Shown here in pieces: positions 61,019 to 64,000 of a stretch of DNA of 64,000 nucleotides. The notes beneath the pieces are model-generated. The model had not been told where the DNA came from and did no database searches. It saw only the letters and a program-made list of their open reading frames with translations. Source of the stretch: Verrucomicrobium spinosum DSM 4136 = JCM 18804 (lineage in GTDB: Bacteria; Verrucomicrobiota; Verrucomicrobiia; Verrucomicrobiales; Verrucomicrobiaceae); contig NZ_ABIZ01000001.1 in NCBI RefSeq assembly GCF_000172155.1, positions 6,853,105-6,917,104 on the forward strand, read 5' to 3'. Both the position numbers and the translations under genes were made by a program. The stretch's first letter is position 1; every line of letters begins with the position of its first letter.

Positions 61019-61985
61019 CAGCCTGTATCCTACGATGAGAGCGCTCAGACTCAAGCTCCTGCACAGGGGGAGCCGTCACAAAGTGCTCCCAACCAGTCTC
61101 AACGAAGTCCGGCTTCTCCCCCAATCCCATCGGGACGAAGGTGCCAATCCGCGTGAGCGGCACCTCCGGGAATCGCGCCGCCCACGACGCCGCCAGCGCC
61201 TCCCAAGCCGCCGCCGGGATGGCCAGCAGGAGCTCATAGTCCTCCCCATCTCCCCAGGCCTGGGCCGCACTGCAGCCCGGATTCACCGGCAGGGTCCCCT
61301 CCTCCAGCACAAACTCCACCCCGCTGGCCTTAGCCATCCGCGGCAAATCCTTGGCCAAACCATCACTGAGATCCATCATCGCCTGCACCTGCTGCGATTC
61401 CACCAGCCACCCAGCCTCCGCCACCCGAGGCTCAAAACTCAGATGGTGTCCCGTGATGGAGCCCCCCAACTGACCCGTCACCGCGATCACATCGCCCGCG
61501 CGGGCCCCATCGCGACGCAGCACGCGGCCCTCCCGCACCTTGCCCGTCAGGCTCACCGAGACCATCACCAGCGGACCTCCCGCCGTCTCGCCACCTACAA
61601 TGCTCACCCCGTAAGTTTCCGCGCACCTCCGAAGCCCCGCGTAGAGCCGCTCCACCCAGCTCACCTCCAGCTCTCGCGGCAGCACCAGCGTGATCAGCGC
61701 ATGCTGCGGCACCCCGCCCATGGAGGCCACATCACTCACCACCCGGGCCAGCGCCTTCCACCCCACCTGCTCCGGTGCCGCCTCCCGCAGGAAGTGCACA
61801 CCTTCCACCACGCAGTCCGTCTTCAGCAACTGGTCCCAACCTGGCTCCACCGCACGCACCACCGCGCAGTCATCACCCGGACCCGCAATCACCTCCGGCC
61901 CCTGTGGCAAATGTTGCACCAGGCGGGAGATCAGCTCATCCTCCCCGATGCTGGCCAGGGTGAGGCGTAAATCCGGCGCGTTCAT
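61011..61985 (-). CDS. thiL: Thiamine-monophosphate kinase
   Basis: 324 residues. Phosphorylates thiamine monophosphate to the active diphosphate. GEDELISRLVQHLP start, GPGDDCAVVRA (metal-binding Asp pair), LLKTDCVVEGVHFLREAAPE, ARVVSDVASMGGVPQHALIT, GGETAGGPLVMVSVSLTG and MMDLSDGLAKDLPRMAKASG follow in the AIR-synthase fold order. Usual length. It overlaps tsaE by 8 bases and lies 23 bases before the CPBP gene's stop in a minus-strand cluster; thiE is nearby. Confidence 0.93.
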   Translation of the reverse strand: MNAPDLRLTLASIGEDELISRLVQHLPQGPEVIAGPGDDCAVVRAVEPGWDQLLKTDCVVEGVHFLREAAPEQVGWKALARVVSDVASMGGVPQHALITLVLPRELEVSWVERLYAGLRRCAETYGVSIVGGETAGGPLVMVSVSLTGKVREGRVLRRDGARAGDVIAVTGQLGGSITGHHLSFEPRVAEAGWLVESQQVQAMMDLSDGLAKDLPRMAKASGVEFVLEEGTLPVNPGCSAAQAWGDGEDYELLLAIPAAAWEALAASWAARFPEVPLTRIGTFVPMGLGEKPDFVETGWEHFVTAPPVQELESERSHRRIQADD

Positions 61986-62008
61986 AGCAGGTGCACTCGT
62001 TGCCTCCT

Positions 62009-62851
62009 CTATCCCTGAAGCGACAGGGCCGCCAGGTTCCCCGCATTGAAGAGCGCGTGCATAAACACCGGCACCAGCAGGCAGCCCGTGGTCTCATAGG
62101 CCAGGGCAAAACCAATCGCCAGCAGGAAGAGCGGCACCAGGCTGCCCACATGATGATGCACCGCCGCAAAGACAAGCGCGGAAAAGATCGCCGCGAACCA
62201 CCGGTCCGTGAACCGCTTCACCACCCCGTACAGAAATCCGCGGAAGAAGATTTCCTCGCTCAGCGGGGCCACAACCATCGCCAGCACGCCCAACAACACC
62301 TTCGACACCACATTCCCTGAGTTCTTGAAGATTTTCACCGTGTCTTGCGGAGAGCTGTCCACATCCTTCCATCCCAGACCCAGGGAGGTCGCGACGTACA
62401 AGATGAGTCCCATGCTCAGCACCACCAGGAGCACCGCTCCGATCGACACCCCAAACGCCCGCGCCATGCTCATCTGCCGCAGGCCAAACATTTCCGCCGG
62501 GTTCAGCCCCCGGTAGATGGTGAGATAGCCCACCAGCATGAGGCTCAGAAAGATCAGGATCACCGCACTGAAAAACAGCCCCGCCGCCGAGGCCGCATCA
62601 GAGAGCTCCTCCACCTTTGGCGTGCCCTCCTCACCCCGCTGCATGCCCCCCCACACCATCAGAGAGAGGAGTGCCAGGGCCACACACACATCCACCGTCT
62701 TGTAGGGCCGCACCAGCACATTGCCCTCCAGATTCCAGTGCAAGTCCTGGGTGACACGGAGCACGCCGTACACCGTCAGGGCGATTGCCAGGGACAGACC
62801 CGCGATGGCGAACACGTCGCGCATCACAGCCAGTGTTGCCAGGTCACTCAT
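62009..62851 (-). CDS. CPBP-family intramembrane metalloprotease
   Basis: 280 residues from the ATG at 62851 (MSDLATLAVMRDVF), preferred to the one 27 bases upstream. About eight membrane segments. Catalytic motifs: EEIFFRGFLYGVVKRF (EExxxR) and FAAVHHHVGSLVPLF (FxxxH), with the third motif NAGNLAALSL near the end. Related to eukaryotic Rce1 CAAX protease; bacterial members process or immunise peptides. Sits between sppA and thiL, same strand. Confidence 0.85.
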   Translation of the reverse strand: MSDLATLAVMRDVFAIAGLSLAIALTVYGVLRVTQDLHWNLEGNVLVRPYKTVDVCVALALLSLMVWGGMQRGEEGTPKVEELSDAASAAGLFFSAVILIFLSLMLVGYLTIYRGLNPAEMFGLRQMSMARAFGVSIGAVLLVVLSMGLILYVATSLGLGWKDVDSSPQDTVKIFKNSGNVVSKVLLGVLAMVVAPLSEEIFFRGFLYGVVKRFTDRWFAAIFSALVFAAVHHHVGSLVPLFLLAIGFALAYETTGCLLVPVFMHALFNAGNLAALSLQG

Positions 62852-62896
62852 CGTGGGTCGTCTCGTCAGAGGGGTCAAGCCAGAGGGTTGCCCCTC

Positions 62897-63928
62897 TTAT
62901 CGCACCATGTGCGCCGGCAGCAGGTAGGGCTTGCCCGCCTCCAGGCGCGGCAGCAGACGATCGCTCACATCAAGCTCCACCTTGCCCCCAGAAGAGGCCT
63001 GTGCCTTGCCCATGATGCCCAGCAACTGCGCCAGAGAGGGCGTCAGGCTGTACTTCACCACCATGGCATCCTTCGCGCTTCCCAGTTCCTTCGCCAGGGC
63101 ATACGCATCTTCCACATAGCCCAGTTGGTCCACCAGCTTGTACTCCAGCGCCTGCTTGCCCGTCACCACACGGCCATCCGCCACACCCGTGCGCAGTTGC
63201 GCCTCATCAATGTTACGTGCCTTGGCCACGATGCCCACGAACTTGTCATACATCGCCGAGACCAGGCTCTGGATGTACTCCCGCTCGTCTTCTCGCATAG
63301 GGCGGGAGCCGCTCAACGTGTCCTTGAACTTGCCACTGGCAAAGGTCATCGTCTCCAGGCCCACTTTGCCAAAAGTCTGGCTGTAGTTCAGGCTCTGGAT
63401 GATCACGCCGATGCTTGCCGTCAGCGTGGTCTCATTGGCCACGATCTTGGACGCCCCACAGGCCAGGTAGTACCCGCCCGAGGCCGCGATCGAGTCCATA
63501 TACACCACCACCTTCTTCCTCGCCGCCGCCTTCTTCACCGCGTTGTAGAGATTGTCCGAGGCCGTCACCTCGCCCCCCGGTGAGTTCACCCGGATCACGA
63601 TCGCCTTCACAGACTTGTCCTCAGAGGCCTGCTCCAGCGCCCGCTGGATCGCCTCCACATTCATCCCACCTTCGGAAAAGAGATCCCCGGCTGGGCCGCT
63701 GGCGATGATGCCCTCGATGTCAATGCGCACGATCTTGTCCTTCGTCTCCGCCGCCCCCGCCTCCACCAGCGTCTCCCGGAACTTCTGCTTCGGCTCCACA
63801 TAGCCAATGGACGCACTGTCCAGCCCCATCCCCAGGACGGCGGCAAAAGACACAAAATTCAGCGCCAGACTGACCAGCAGCGCAACAATCACGAAAGCAA
63901 GCAAACATCCGAGGCCTTTGTTTTTCAT
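62897..63928 (-). CDS. sppA: Signal peptide peptidase SppA
   Basis: 343 residues from the ATG at 63928 (MKNKGLGCLLAFVIVALLVS), which opens a signal anchor. Single-domain SppA: VKAIVIRVNSPGGEVTAS, nucleophile Ser in YMDSIAASGGYYLACGASKI, and base Lys in TFASGKFKDTLSG. It degrades cleaved signal peptides at the membrane. Length matches the shorter Gram-positive-like form. First gene of the sppA - CPBP - thiL - tsaE - tsaB series. Bases 63929-64000 show no gene. Confidence 0.92.
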   Translation of the reverse strand: MKNKGLGCLLAFVIVALLVSLALNFVSFAAVLGMGLDSASIGYVEPKQKFRETLVEAGAAETKDKIVRIDIEGIIASGPAGDLFSEGGMNVEAIQRALEQASEDKSVKAIVIRVNSPGGEVTASDNLYNAVKKAAARKKVVVYMDSIAASGGYYLACGASKIVANETTLTASIGVIIQSLNYSQTFGKVGLETMTFASGKFKDTLSGSRPMREDEREYIQSLVSAMYDKFVGIVAKARNIDEAQLRTGVADGRVVTGKQALEYKLVDQLGYVEDAYALAKELGSAKDAMVVKYSLTPSLAQLLGIMGKAQASSGGKVELDVSDRLLPRLEAGKPYLLPAHMVR

Positions 63929-64000
63929 GGTCGCCGAGCCTACGATGAGATTGTCCCGCACGCAACAAATGGCGGTTTTACGGTCTGGAGGGGAGCCGGT

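Overview
The window looks like a high-GC member of the Verrucomicrobiota (a Verrucomicrobium, Roseimicrobium or Prosthecobacter-like chromosome). This is inferred from protein style, base composition and the many short palindromic intergenic repeats; no 16S gene is present. The left 35-37 kb is a prophage or prophage-derived island. The rest is ordinary chromosome with repeat-rich intergenic regions.

Prophage, 1 to about 37.5 kb. From 1 to 10.1 kb, plus-strand genes encode the end of a portal protein, three tail-fibre type proteins, a LamG protein, a lysis cassette of small overlapping genes and a GH24 endolysin. At 10.2-12.6 kb there is cargo: a trypsin-like protease with a small partner resembling the protease's own N-terminal domain, and a PadR regulator/membrane protein pair. 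From 23.4 down to 12.7 kb on the minus strand lie small terminase, scaffold-like protein, major capsid protein, several unidentified virion proteins and a glycosyltransferase. A second cargo block (23.5-27.8 kb) holds a frameshifted secreted-protein gene, a mosaic of dispersed repeats and a NACHT NTPase gene cut by an in-frame amber codon. From 33 down to 27.8 kb are the early genes (small unknown proteins, RusA, a DUF1376-type protein, DnaB helicase), controlled by a Cro/CI-type repressor with two visible operators. The tyrosine integrase at 33.9-35.0 kb is broken by several frameshifts and has lost catalytic residues, so the element is probably immobile.

Between the dead integrase and a tRNA-Lys(CTT) gene (37.5 kb), which is a likely attachment site, sits a small defence or stability island. 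Its main feature is a three-gene operon: an ADP-ribosyltransferase-like protein with HGT motif, a 67-residue acidic protein ending in LALAA, and a SecB-like chaperone. I read this as a toxin-antitoxin-chaperone module with an ART-type toxin. Next to it is a GNAT acetyltransferase with a very short DUF1778-like antitoxin.

Chromosome, 38-64 kb. Genes include an ErpA/IscA-type Fe-S protein, a UvrD/PcrA helicase, an unusual fusion of heptose-1-phosphate adenylyltransferase with PurN, a membrane-anchored patatin phospholipase with a membrane partner, a DUF7309/DUF6930-like protein, a Maa-type acetyltransferase, a SUKH-3-like protein, a DUF2127 protein, an MsbA-like ABC exporter, a PfkB kinase, ThiE, a sugar nucleotidyltransferase, and a minus-strand cluster sppA - CPBP protease - thiL - tsaE - tsaB.

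The intergenic DNA is itself notable. It contains 9-bp tandem arrays, degenerate 7- and 8-bp arrays, hairpin families whose stems covary while loop and flank stay fixed, an array of different hairpins joined by a constant linker that runs into the end of thiE, and long mosaic repeats shared between the prophage and the chromosome.
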